From Saccharopolyspora indica (GTDB taxonomy: Bacteria > Actinomycetota > Actinomycetes > Mycobacteriales > Pseudonocardiaceae), in assembly GCF_027853965.1 (NCBI RefSeq), contig NZ_JAQGLB010000002.1, positions 558,001 through 622,000 on the forward strand: DNA of 64,000 nt. Reading direction: 5' to 3'. This document shows, piece after piece, positions 18,325 to 26,821 of the stretch (within the stretch, counting starts at the first letter, position 1; the number at the start of each line of letters is the position of its first letter). The notes beneath the pieces are model-generated. The model ran no database searches. It saw only the letters and a program-made list of their open reading frames with translations, and was not told the DNA's origin. The translations under genes were made by a program, and so were the position numbers.

Positions 18325-18711
18325 ATGGTTGAGGCGAGGATCAGCATCCACGAGCCGACCGCTCCGCCGCAGCGGCTGCACGAGCTGCACGACCAGCTGG
18401 CCCGCGAGCTCCGCTCGGTGCCGGGCGTCGAGTCGCGGCGGGCGCGGGAGGAGGCCCCGCAGGACAGCAAGTCCGGCGTCGGCGCCCACCTCGCCGAGCT
18501 GATCATCGGTGGCACGTTCTCCGTTGGCACGGTCGCCGCCGTCACGAAGGTCCTCATCGCGCTGATCAACCGGTCCGCGAGCCGCTCGGTGACCGTGAAG
18601 AAGGCCAACGGCGAGGAGATCACCGTCACCGCGGCCTCCGCCGAGGCCCAGCAGCGGCTGGTGGAGTTCTTCGCCGAGGACGAGGAAGCCCGGCGCGCGG
18701 CCGAGCGCTGA
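18325..18711 (+). CDS. EACC1-like protein (effector-associated constant component 1)
   Basis: 128 residues. The pattern (ARISIHEPTAPPQRLHELHDQLARELRSVPGV, SKSGVGAHLAELIIGG, a hydrophobic helix TVAAVTKVLIALINRS, then SVTVKKANGEEITVTAASAEAQQRLVEFF) fits EACC1. This small protein accompanies many actinobacterial NTPase/caspase conflict systems. One central hydrophobic helix could sit in a membrane or form a core. ATG at 18325 follows GGGAGTGGG; the open frame extends 60 bases further. It ends four bases before the caspase-ATPase start, so the two are one operon. In such systems it is thought to link sensor and effector; its biochemical role is not established. Confidence 0.7.
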   Translation: MVEARISIHEPTAPPQRLHELHDQLARELRSVPGVESRRAREEAPQDSKSGVGAHLAELIIGGTFSVGTVAAVTKVLIALINRSASRSVTVKKANGEEITVTAASAEAQQRLVEFFAEDEEARRAAER

Positions 18712-18715
18712 CCCG

Positions 18716-21700
18716 ATGGGCACCCGGCACGCGCTGCTCGTCGCGACCTCCAGCTACACCGATCCCGGACTGCGGCGGCTGCGCTCGCCGGTGCAGGAAG
18801 CGCACGAGCTGCGCGATCTGCTCTCCGACCCGGCCATCGGAGCATTCGACTCGGCGGTGATGGCCGTCAACGAGTCGAAGGCCGAGATCGAGCGGCGGAT
18901 CGAGGCGTTGTTCCGCGATCGCACGTCCGAGGACACGGTGCTGCTGTTCATCTCCGGGCACGGCATCAAGAACGACTACGGCGAGCTGTTCTTCGCCGCC
19001 TGCAACACCGAGCTCCAGCTGCCGTACTCCACCGCGATCCCGGCCGTGGTGGTGCAGCGGCTGATCCGGGAGAGCCAGGCGCAGTCCGCCACCGTGGTCC
19101 TCGACTGCTGCTACAGCGGCGTGTTCACCAACGACATCCTCGCCCGCTCCTCGACCTCGATCGACGTCGAGGAGCAGCTGGGCGGCGGTGTCTACGTGAT
19201 GACCGCGACCAACGAGATCGAGTACGCCTACGAGCAGGAGAAGCTCGTCCTCAACAAGCCGGTGTCGGCCAGCGTGTTCACCTCCGCGCTCATCGAAGGC
19301 CTGCGCACCGGTGCCGCCGACACCGACCGCGACGGCGTCATCACCGCGGAGGAGCTGTACCAGTTCGCGTCGCGGAAGGTCCGCGCCATCGGGGAGCAGA
19401 CGCCCAAGAAGGGCGGGGTGGGCCAGGGCGCGATCCGCGTCGCGAAGGCGGCGCGCAGCCAGCTGTCGGGCGAGGGCGGGTCGAAGCTGCTGGTCGGCGA
19501 GCTGATCGCGCCCGATGCCGCGGCACCGGGAGTTCCGATCGGGAAGGCGCACGAGGTCGACCGCCACCACGGCGACCTGGTGCGCGTCGACCCGTTCGGG
19601 CACCAGGGGCACCTCGCGGTGGTCGGCCGGTTCCGCTCCGGCAAGTCGACCCTGCTGCGGACGCTGGTCGTCGGGCACGCCGCGACCCACCCGGCGACGG
19701 AGGTCCGGTTCCACTGCCTGGACAGCGATGGCGCGCTGGTCGGCCTGCAGCGCTGGGACAACGTCGCGGCCAACGCGATCGACCTGGCCGGAGCCCAGGC
19801 GGTGCTCCGCGACGTCGGTGACCTCATCGCGCAGCGCAAGCAGCTGTTCCACCGGTACGGCATCGAGAACATCGACACCTACCGGGCGCTGCGCCGCAAG
19901 AGCGCCGACCGGATGCCCGGCATCGACCACGCCGACGTGTTCCTGGTCGTCGACGGCTGGGAGACCTTCGCCGAGGACGTCCCGGACTTCACCACGTCCA
20001 TCCGCAAGATCGCCGAACGCGGCCTGGCCTGCGGCGTGCACGTCGTCCTCACCGCCCGGCAGTGGGAGAACATCCCGCGCCAGGTGGCGCTGCTGCTGCA
20101 GGCGCACATCGAGCTCACCCTGGACGAGCCCGCCACCTCGCGCATCGACCCGGAGCTGGCCGCGACGCTGCCCGCGGAACCGGGATGGGCGCTGTCCGGC
20201 CGCCAGCGGTTCCGGGTGGCGCTGCCGAGGATGGACGACGAGGAGGAGCTCGTCGACCTCATCGACGTGCTGGAGCAGCCGGGCGTCGTGCCGGAAGCGC
20301 CGCGGGACGCCTTCGCCGTCCCGGTCGATCCGGCGGAGTTGTGGTACCTGGGCGATCGCGCACCGCGCCCGGTCGAGGACCGGTACAAGGTCGTGTTCGG
20401 CGTGGACGAGGCCGGGCGCCCGGTGGAGCTCGACATCAAGGAGACGGCGCGGGGCGGGATGGGCCCGCACGGCCTGTGCATCGGCTCGACCGGTTCCGGC
20501 AAGTCGGAGTTCCTGCGCACCTTCGTGCTCGGCATGATGGCGGCGCACGACACGACCGAGCTGAACTTCGTGCTGATCGACTTCAAGGGCCGTGCGACGT
20601 TCCAGGACTTCGCCGCCGCGCCGCACGTTTCGGCGGTCATCTCGAACCTGGAGAACGACGGTTCGCTGATCGACCGGATGGCCGACGCGCTGGCGGGCGA
20701 GCTGAACCGCCGCCAGGAGGTCCTGAACAAGGCCGGTGCGAAGAACGTCTGGGACTACCGGCAGATGGCCGCGGCGGGCGATGAGCGCTGCCGGGAGCCG
20801 CTGCCCGCGCTGGTCGTGGTCGTCGACGAGTTCTCCGAGCTGCTCTCGCAGCAGCCGGACTTCATCGAGCTGTTCGTGATGATCGGCAGGCTGGGCCGTT
20901 CGCTGCAGGTCCACCTGCTGCTGGCCTCCCAGCGGCTGGAGGAGGGCAGGCTGCGCGGTCTGGACGCGCACCTGTCCTACCGGATCGGGCTGAAGACCTT
21001 CAGCGCGGCGGAGTCCCGCGCGGCGCTCGGCACGCCGGACGCCGCGGACCTGCCCGCCTCCGGTGGGCACGGATATCTGAAGCACCCCAACGGGATGGAC
21101 CGGTTCCGCGCGGCCTACGCATCGGGCCCGACGGATTCCGGTGCCAGCTTCCTGGACGAGGTGCTGGCCGGGCTCCGCGACCTGCGCCCGGAAGCCCGCG
21201 AGATCTGGCTGCCGCCGCTGGACCTCCCGCCCACTTTGGACGCTCTGCTGGCGGCGACCGGGCCGACCGGGCGGTTGCAGGTGCCGGTCGGGCTGATCGA
21301 CGTGCCGTACCAGCAGCGGCAGGAGCCGATGCTGGTGAACCTGAGCGGCCCGGCCGGGCACGGCGCGGTCGTCGGCGGCACCCGCTCCGGCAAGTCCACC
21401 GCGCTGCGCACGATGATCGCCGCGCTGGCGCTGACGCACACGCCGCAGGAGGTGCAGTTCTACTGCCTGGACTTCGGCGGCGGCGGGCTGTTCGCGCTGC
21501 GCGACCTCCCGCACGTCGGCGGCGTAGGCGGCCGCCGCGACCGGGAGCTGGTCGCCCGGACCGTCGGCGAGCTCAAGTCGTTGCTGGACCGGCGGGAGGC
21601 CTGGTTCCAGCAGTACGGCGTCGAAGGCATGACCGACTACCACAACCGCAAGCGCGACGGCGCGTTCCGCAACGACCAGCACGGTGACGCGTTCCTGGTC

Positions 21701-22879
21701 ATCGACGGGTGGCGGACGTTCCGCGAGGAGTTCGAGCACCTCGAGCACGACGTGCTGAACCTGGCCGCCAACGGGCTGGCCTACGGCATCCACGTCGTCA
21801 TCACGGCGACGCGGTGGGCGGAGATCCGCCCCGCGGTGAAGGACCTGATGCAGACCCGCATCGAGCTGTGCCTCGGCGACCCGAGCGAATCGGAGATCGA
21901 GCGCAAGCTCGCGGTCAAGGTTCCGCACGGCCGTCCGGGACGCGGCCTGCACGCCTCCAAACTGCACTTCCTGACCGCGCTGCCGCGAGTGGACGGCGCG
22001 CGGCTCGGTGCGCGGCGGGACTGGGAGTCGTACAACGAGGACCTCGCCGAGGGCGTCGCCGCGCTGGTCGAGCAGGTGCGGAGCTCGTGGCAGGGCGCTC
22101 CGGCGCCGCCGGTCCGGTTGCTGCCGAAGCTGCTGTCGCACGAGCAGCTGCCGCGGCCGGAGCAGCAGCCGAAGCTGGGGCCGAAGCTGGTGCCGATCGG
22201 CATCGACGAGGACGAACTCGCCCCGGTCTACCTGGACTTCGCCGCCGAGCCGAACTTCTACGCGTTCGGCGAGCGGGAGTCGGGCAAGACCTCGCTGCTG
22301 CGCACGATCGTCCAGGGCATCACCGAGCGGTACACGCCGAAGGAAGCGCTGATCCTGCTGGTCGACTACCGGCGCACGATGCTCGGCTTCCTCGAAACCG
22401 GCCACCTGCTGGAGTACTCGGTCGCCGCGCCGCAGCTCCACGTCAACGTCAAGGACGTCGTCACATCGCTGAAGAGACGCCTGCCAGGACCGGACGTCAC
22501 GCAGGAGCAGTTGAAGAACCGCTCCTGGTGGAAGGGCCCGGAGCTGTTCGTCGTCGTCGACGACTACGACCTGGTGGCCCCGCAGGGCAACAACCCGCTG
22601 GCACCGCTGGCGGAGTTCATCCCGACGGCCGGTGACGTGGGTCTGCACGTCGTGCTGGCCCGCAGCTCCGGTGGTGCGAGCCGGGCGTTGTACGAGCCGC
22701 TGATCGCCAGGATGCGCGAGACGTCGAGCCCGGGACTGGTGATGAGCGCGGACAAGGACGAGGGCCGGCTGGTGGCCAACATCAAGCCCCGCCACCTCCC
22801 GCCGGGCCGGGGAATCCTGGCGAGCCGGCGCCTCCGCGGTCCGCAGCTGATCCAGACCGCGTTCATCCCGCCGGAATGA
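18716..22879 (+). CDS. Caspase-like protease fused to four FtsK/EccC-type ATPase domains
   Basis: 1,387 residues. Residues 1-~240 are a C14 caspase-like domain: LLVATSSYTDPGL, ISGHG with His82, LDCCYSG with Cys131/132 (the likely dyad), and an EF-hand-like loop DTDRDGVITAEEL at 202-214. Four P-loops follow: GRFRSGKS (304-311), GSTGSGKS (590-597), GGTRSGKS (887-894) and GERESGKT (1185-1192). Their Walker B strands are FLVVDGWETF, VVVVDEFSEL, FLVIDGWRTF and FVVVDDYDLV. Domains 2-4 match the D1-D2-D3 order of type VII EccC (LNFVLIDFKGRATF; VQFYCLDFGGGGL, GVGGRRDREL). Domain 1 resembles a second D2. The two N-terminal membrane helices of EccC are absent. It starts four bases after the EACC1 gene. 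Confidence 0.88.
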   Translation: MGTRHALLVATSSYTDPGLRRLRSPVQEAHELRDLLSDPAIGAFDSAVMAVNESKAEIERRIEALFRDRTSEDTVLLFISGHGIKNDYGELFFAACNTELQLPYSTAIPAVVVQRLIRESQAQSATVVLDCCYSGVFTNDILARSSTSIDVEEQLGGGVYVMTATNEIEYAYEQEKLVLNKPVSASVFTSALIEGLRTGAADTDRDGVITAEELYQFASRKVRAIGEQTPKKGGVGQGAIRVAKAARSQLSGEGGSKLLVGELIAPDAAAPGVPIGKAHEVDRHHGDLVRVDPFGHQGHLAVVGRFRSGKSTLLRTLVVGHAATHPATEVRFHCLDSDGALVGLQRWDNVAANAIDLAGAQAVLRDVGDLIAQRKQLFHRYGIENIDTYRALRRKSADRMPGIDHADVFLVVDGWETFAEDVPDFTTSIRKIAERGLACGVHVVLTARQWENIPRQVALLLQAHIELTLDEPATSRIDPELAATLPAEPGWALSGRQRFRVALPRMDDEEELVDLIDVLEQPGVVPEAPRDAFAVPVDPAELWYLGDRAPRPVEDRYKVVFGVDEAGRPVELDIKETARGGMGPHGLCIGSTGSGKSEFLRTFVLGMMAAHDTTELNFVLIDFKGRATFQDFAAAPHVSAVISNLENDGSLIDRMADALAGELNRRQEVLNKAGAKNVWDYRQMAAAGDERCREPLPALVVVVDEFSELLSQQPDFIELFVMIGRLGRSLQVHLLLASQRLEEGRLRGLDAHLSYRIGLKTFSAAESRAALGTPDAADLPASGGHGYLKHPNGMDRFRAAYASGPTDSGASFLDEVLAGLRDLRPEAREIWLPPLDLPPTLDALLAATGPTGRLQVPVGLIDVPYQQRQEPMLVNLSGPAGHGAVVGGTRSGKSTALRTMIAALALTHTPQEVQFYCLDFGGGGLFALRDLPHVGGVGGRRDRELVARTVGELKSLLDRREAWFQQYGVEGMTDYHNRKRDGAFRNDQHGDAFLVIDGWRTFREEFEHLEHDVLNLAANGLAYGIHVVITATRWAEIRPAVKDLMQTRIELCLGDPSESEIERKLAVKVPHGRPGRGLHASKLHFLTALPRVDGARLGARRDWESYNEDLAEGVAALVEQVRSSWQGAPAPPVRLLPKLLSHEQLPRPEQQPKLGPKLVPIGIDEDELAPVYLDFAAEPNFYAFGERESGKTSLLRTIVQGITERYTPKEALILLVDYRRTMLGFLETGHLLEYSVAAPQLHVNVKDVVTSLKRRLPGPDVTQEQLKNRSWWKGPELFVVVDDYDLVAPQGNNPLAPLAEFIPTAGDVGLHVVLARSSGGASRALYEPLIARMRETSSPGLVMSADKDEGRLVANIKPRHLPPGRGILASRRLRGPQLIQTAFIPPE

Positions 22880-23026
22880 TCTTGCCCGGCCTACCACCCC
22901 GGCCTGCCCGAAGGTCCTGGATTCGATCTTCCTCCCCAGGTGGGCACGAACGGCCCATTGACCCGGGCTGCGAGTGATCCATAGCGTTCGGGCAATCGTT
23001 TTCCACGCGCCCGAAGGAGTGATCGA
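22880..23026. other. Intergenic, promoter region of the sugar ABC operon
   Basis: 147 bases between the caspase-ATPase stop and the substrate-binding lipoprotein start. It holds the ribosome site CCCGAAGGAG before GTG 23027. No clear hairpin terminator, operator or RNA gene was seen. Confidence 0.4.
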
Positions 23027-24358
23027 GTGGCTCGCAGGGCGATCAGCCGGCGCTCGTTCCTGGGCGGTGCCGGTGCCGCGGCGCTGGCCGCTCCGGTGCT
23101 GGCCGGGTGCGGTCCGGCGCGCAACCCGAACGAGATCACCTTCTGGAACTTCTACGGGCCCGGCGGGCAGCAGAAGTCGCAGAGCGACTGGTTCGTGCAG
23201 CTCGCCGAGGAGTGGAACGCCACCCACGAGGTCAAGGTCCGGCTGCGCTACGTGCCGACCAAGGACTACACCTCCGGGCCGACGCTGCAGACGTCGTTCA
23301 GCGCGGGCGCCGGGCCGGACGTCTTCCTGCTCAGCCCCGGCGACTTCCTGCGCTACCACAACGGCGGCGCGCTGCTCGACCTCACACCGCACCTGACGCC
23401 CGAGGCGCGCGCCGACTTCCTGCCGCAGGTGATGCAGACCCGCCTGGTCGGTGACCGCGTCTACGGCCTGCCGATGGAGATCGAACCGCTCGCGCTCTAC
23501 TACAGCGAGGCCGCCTTCGAGCAGGCCAAGCTCGCCGAGGGCGACCTGCCGCGCAGCTGGGACCAGCTGCTCTCCGTCGCCGAGCGGCTGACCACCCCGG
23601 ACCGGTTCGGGATGCTGCTGGAGACCAATCCGGGCTACTACCAGAACTTCACCTTCTACCAGTCGATGTGGATGGCGGGCGGCGAGGTGTTCACGCCGGA
23701 CCAGCGGCGAGCGGCGTTCAACGGGCCGGAGGTGCACGCCGCGCTGCAGTTCTGGCAGGACACCGTCACCGCCGGTGTCGCGCCGCGCCGGGTGAAGGGC
23801 TCGGGCGCCAACGACTCGATCTCCAACATCTCCGACGGCTACTGCGCCATGCAGCAGCTCGGCATCTGGGGCATCGCCGAGATCGCCGAGCAGGCCCCGG
23901 ACTTCCGCTACGGCGTCGTCCCCATGCCCAGCCCGGCGGGCGGCGCCTACACCACGGCCCTGGGCAGCTGGGCGATGGTCGCCAACGCGCACAGCGCCAA
24001 CCCGCAGGCCGCGGCCGAGTTCGTGGTGTGGGCGCTGGGCTCCCAGGACCCGGCGTGCATCGAGCGGATGCGCCGCTGGAACACCGTGGCCAAGACCAAC
24101 CTGCCGCCGCGCTACTCCGTGCAGCGCGCCGCGGAGCAGCACGGTGCCTTCGACAGCGGGCCGATGCGGGTGTTCAAGGAGCAGGTGATGACCCAGGCCC
24201 GGCCGGAACCGCGCTACCCGCCCGAGATCTACCGGGCCATCTCCGACGCGGTGCAGTCCTGCCAGCTCGACGGCGGCGACCCGGCGTCGGCGGCCGAGGC
24301 CGCGGCCCAGCAGATCGACACGTTCTTGTCCACCTACGACGGAGCGCCGATCAATTGA
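23027..24358 (+). CDS. CUT1-type sugar ABC transporter, substrate-binding lipoprotein
   Basis: 443 residues. The N-terminus has twin arginines and a lipobox (RRAISRRSFLGG ... PVLAGC, lipidated Cys28), so it may go through Tat and be anchored outside the membrane. The mature part is an extracellular solute-binding protein family 1 member: NEITFWNFYGPGG, AGPDVFLLSPGDF, GLPMEIEPLALYYSEAAFE, and MQQLGIWGIAEIAEQAPDFRYGVVPMP. It probably binds an oligosaccharide; the exact sugar is unknown. The permeases follow, but no ATPase gene is nearby, as is usual for CUT1 systems sharing one MsiK-type ATPase. Confidence 0.9.
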   Translation: MARRAISRRSFLGGAGAAALAAPVLAGCGPARNPNEITFWNFYGPGGQQKSQSDWFVQLAEEWNATHEVKVRLRYVPTKDYTSGPTLQTSFSAGAGPDVFLLSPGDFLRYHNGGALLDLTPHLTPEARADFLPQVMQTRLVGDRVYGLPMEIEPLALYYSEAAFEQAKLAEGDLPRSWDQLLSVAERLTTPDRFGMLLETNPGYYQNFTFYQSMWMAGGEVFTPDQRRAAFNGPEVHAALQFWQDTVTAGVAPRRVKGSGANDSISNISDGYCAMQQLGIWGIAEIAEQAPDFRYGVVPMPSPAGGAYTTALGSWAMVANAHSANPQAAAEFVVWALGSQDPACIERMRRWNTVAKTNLPPRYSVQRAAEQHGAFDSGPMRVFKEQVMTQARPEPRYPPEIYRAISDAVQSCQLDGGDPASAAEAAAQQIDTFLSTYDGAPIN

Positions 24359-24425
24359 GAGCCCATTCGCGGTTGCGCTGCTCACGTGGTCATCTAGCGG
24401 AAGCTGAGAGCTTCCCCGGACTGCG

Positions 24426-24497
24426 CCTGACGCATGTCCGATGCACGGCGGAGGGGCCGTCCTCGCCAGGAAATCTCTCAGAACCCGCCGGTGGTCG
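24426..24497. repeat. Dispersed repeat family C, copy 1
   Basis: About 70 bases containing GCATGTCCGAT, GTCCTCGCCAGG and AGAACCCGC in the same order and spacing as at 38699-38766. Weaker similarity extends ~40 bases upstream (GCGGAA..CT.AGA). Codon-phase differences are at non-silent positions, so a nucleic-acid element is more likely than a peptide. It lies just before the permease start. Confidence 0.55.
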
Positions 24498-24499
24498 CC

Positions 24500-25444
24500 A
24501 TGCGTAGCAGGATGCAAGCGGCTGGCGCCGCTTCTACGAGCGCGGACGGCATTCGCCGACAGCAACTCGGCGACCGACGACGATCCGACGCCGCGGCGGC
24601 CTTCGGCTTCCTGGCCCCCGACGGCATCGGCCTGCTGCTGTTCATCATCATCCCGACGGCGATGGCCCTGGTGGTGGGGCTGTTCAGCGTCGACGGGTTC
24701 GGCAACGTCGAGTGGGCCGGGCTGGACAACTTCCGGCTGATGGCCGGGGACGGCCTGCTGTGGCGCAGCTTCGGCATCACCGCGGCCTACGCGGCCCTGT
24801 TCGTGCCGCTGGCGTTCTTCGCATCGCTCGGGCTAGCGCTGCTGGTCAAGGACCACTTCCGCGGGGTGGGAGCGGTGCGCGCGGCGCTGTTCCTGCCGAA
24901 CGCGGTGAGCCTGGTGGTGATCGGCCTGCTCTGGCAGTTCCTGCTCACCGACAAGACCGGCGCGCTGGCGAAGCTGACCGGGCTGGACGGGGTGTCCTGG
25001 CTGGGCGATCCGAGCCTGGCGCTGATCACCCTGGTACTGATCAGCGTGTGGTTCCTGATGGGCTACCAGATGCTGATCTTCCTCGGCGGCCTGCAGGACA
25101 TCCCGCGCGAGTACTACGACGCGGCCACTGTGGACGGTGGCGGTGCGTGGCAGCGGTTCCGGCACGTGACCTGGCCGATGCTGCGCCCGACCAGCTTCTT
25201 CGTGCTGGTCACCTCGACGATCAACGCGATCACCGGGATGCAGGTGTTCGACCTGGTCTTCGTGACCACCTCCGGCGGCCCGGCCAACGCCACCACGACG
25301 GTCGTGTTCTACGCCTACCAGCAGGCCTTCCAGTTCGGCAGGTTCGGCTACGCCGCGGCGATCTGCGCGCTGCTGGTGGTCGCGCTCGGCGCGATCACCG
25401 CGGCGATGTTCGCCCTGACCAGGGGAGGTCGCTTCGATGACTAG
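24500..25444 (+). CDS. CUT1 sugar ABC transporter permease (MalF/UgpA type)
   Basis: 314 residues with six predicted membrane helices. The cytoplasmic EAA-type loop is IPREYYDAATVDGGGAWQRFRHVTWPMLRPT, which docks with the shared ATPase. It starts with FGFLAPDGIGLLLFIIIPTAMALV. The start is uncertain: ATG 24500 was used, ATG 24512 and GTG 24491 are alternatives, and the leader before it contains repeat C rather than coding sequence. It overlaps the next permease by eight bases. Confidence 0.88.
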   Translation: MRSRMQAAGAASTSADGIRRQQLGDRRRSDAAAAFGFLAPDGIGLLLFIIIPTAMALVVGLFSVDGFGNVEWAGLDNFRLMAGDGLLWRSFGITAAYAALFVPLAFFASLGLALLVKDHFRGVGAVRAALFLPNAVSLVVIGLLWQFLLTDKTGALAKLTGLDGVSWLGDPSLALITLVLISVWFLMGYQMLIFLGGLQDIPREYYDAATVDGGGAWQRFRHVTWPMLRPTSFFVLVTSTINAITGMQVFDLVFVTTSGGPANATTTVVFYAYQQAFQFGRFGYAAAICALLVVALGAITAAMFALTRGGRFDD

Positions 25445-26237
25445 GGTGCGCGGGAAGGCCGTCGCGGCCTACCTGCTGGCGTTCCTGGTGGTCGCGCCGC
25501 TGCTGTGGTTCCTGCTCAGCGCGTTCCGGCCGGAGTCGGAGCTCTACGAGCTGGGCTGGCCGAGCGAGCTGACGCTGGACAACGTGATCTACGTGCTGAC
25601 CGAGGTGCCGTTCCTGCGCTATCTCGCCAACAGCGCGATCGTGGCCGTCACGGTCACGGTGATCGCCCTGTTCCTGCACTCGATGGCCGCCTACGCGCTG
25701 GCCCGGATGTCCTTCCGCGGCAGGGGACTGGCGTTCGCGTCGGTGGTGGCCACGCTGCTGATCTCGCTGCCGGTGATCCTGGTCCCGCTGTTCATCGTGG
25801 TGCGCGGCCTGGGCATGGTCGACACCTACGCCGGGCTGATCGTGCCCGGTCTGTTCAACGCCTTCGGCATCTTCCTGCTGCGCCAGTTCTACCTGGGCGT
25901 GCCGCGTGAGCTGGAGGAAGCGGCGCGCCTGGACGGCTGCGGCCACTGGCGGATCTACTGGCACGTGATCCTCCCGCTGAGCCGCCCGATGCTGGCGGCC
26001 CTGGCGGTCCTGTTCTTCCTGGCGAACTGGAACTCGTTCCTCTGGCCGCTGGCGGTGGCCCAGGACGAGTCCCTGCGGGTGGTCCAGGTCGGCATAGCCT
26101 CCCTGCAGGGCCAGTACGCCTCCAAGATGCACTACGTGATCGCGGCGGCGGTCCTGGCGGCCCTCCCGACGATCCTGGTCTTCCTGCTGGGCCAGCGCTG
26201 GCTGGTCGCCTCCCTCAAGACGTCCGGCCTGCGCTGA
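25437..26237 (+). CDS. CUT1 sugar ABC transporter permease (MalG/UgpE type)
   Basis: 266 residues, six membrane helices, with the EAA loop VPRELEEAARLDGCGHWRIYWHVILPLSRP. It forms a heterodimeric channel with the upstream permease, with which it overlaps by eight bases. The last 18 codons and stop are part of a 92-bp repeat found again at 27944-28035, and only nine bases then separate its stop from the duplicated 3' end of the WXG gene. Confidence 0.9.
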   Translation: MTRVRGKAVAAYLLAFLVVAPLLWFLLSAFRPESELYELGWPSELTLDNVIYVLTEVPFLRYLANSAIVAVTVTVIALFLHSMAAYALARMSFRGRGLAFASVVATLLISLPVILVPLFIVVRGLGMVDTYAGLIVPGLFNAFGIFLLRQFYLGVPRELEEAARLDGCGHWRIYWHVILPLSRPMLAALAVLFFLANWNSFLWPLAVAQDESLRVVQVGIASLQGQYASKMHYVIAAAVLAALPTILVFLLGQRWLVASLKTSGLR

Positions 26238-26272
26238 CCCTCCCGCTCACGCCGACTGGAGCTGGTTGGCCG
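26181..26272. repeat. 92-bp direct repeat, left copy bounding the XRE/DUF397 islet
   Basis: It differs from 27944-28035 at one position only (C at 26246, A at 28009). The copy spans the permease 3' end, nine spacer bases and the last bases of the convergent WXG gene. Left of it lies the intact permease gene; right of it begins DNA unique to the islet. Confidence 0.95.
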
Positions 26273-26298
26273 AGTCTCGCCCCTGCGCGACGTGATTC

Positions 26299-26685
26299 TC
26301 ACCCGGAATCGCTTGTCCGCGTTGGGCCTGGTCCGACTGGCTCGGCGGCACCGGATGCCCACACCAACCGCCCCGTGACGTGGCTGCCCCAGGTGAAGGC
26401 GCGTTGGGCATCCGCAGGGGAGCGGAGTTTCATGCAGAGGCTGCTGTCGATGCTGATGATCTCCACGTGATCGCCGAAGGCCATGCCCCACGCGACGATG
26501 CGCACGTCGACGCGTTCGCCGTACTCCTGAAGCACCGCGAACAGACGAGGTGCCGTTTCCGTGACCATGTCTGCTGTGATCGCGTTGAACTGCGGCTCGT
26601 CGCACATCGGGGGCATGCCCGATGGATCGGCGATGAGGGCGTCGAGCGGATGACCCGACAGTGCTTGTCCAAGCCGGACTGGCAT
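26299..26685 (-). CDS. Small hypothetical protein divergent from XRE regulator
   Basis: 128 residues, not recognised. The N-terminal half is MPVRLGQALSGHPLDALIADPSG and the middle DMVTETAPRLFAVLQEYGERVDVRIVAWGMAFGDHVEIISID looks like an alpha/beta fold. The C-terminus is Gly/Pro-rich. ATG at 26685 follows GGGAGG. It shares a 136-bp divergent promoter region with the XRE regulator, where two palindromic operators sit, so the regulator probably controls both. Soluble, with no signal peptide. Confidence 0.6.
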   Translation of the reverse strand: MPVRLGQALSGHPLDALIADPSGMPPMCDEPQFNAITADMVTETAPRLFAVLQEYGERVDVRIVAWGMAFGDHVEIISIDSSLCMKLRSPADAQRAFTWGSHVTGRLVWASGAAEPVGPGPTRTSDSG

Positions 26686-26737
26686 CGTTGCCTCCCAAGC
26701 GTGCTTGATCCGGTGCGTAGCGTGATGATGAGAGTGC

Positions 26738-26771
26738 CAATCTGGACGTCCACTTTCAATCTGGACGTCCA
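26738..26771. promoter_or_regulatory. Tandem palindromic operator in XRE divergent promoter
   Basis: CAATCTGGACGTCCA occurs at 26738-26752 and again at 26757-26771, 19 bases apart, close to two helical turns. Each holds the palindrome TGGACGTCCA; the second extends to TCTGGACGTCCAGA. It lies between the divergent starts at 26685 and 26822, where an autoregulatory XRE dimer would bind. Confidence 0.7.
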
Positions 26772-26821
26772 GATGTTCACTCGAATCAGCGCATGACCAG
26801 CTGCGTCTGTGGAGGTTGAAG

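Noticed and set aside
18626..24565. Very long antisense frame (~1,980 codons) over the caspase-ATPase gene
   Set aside because: It is a high-GC shadow frame, rich in Arg/Gly/His/Val, with no domain. The plus strand encodes clear protease and ATPase motifs.
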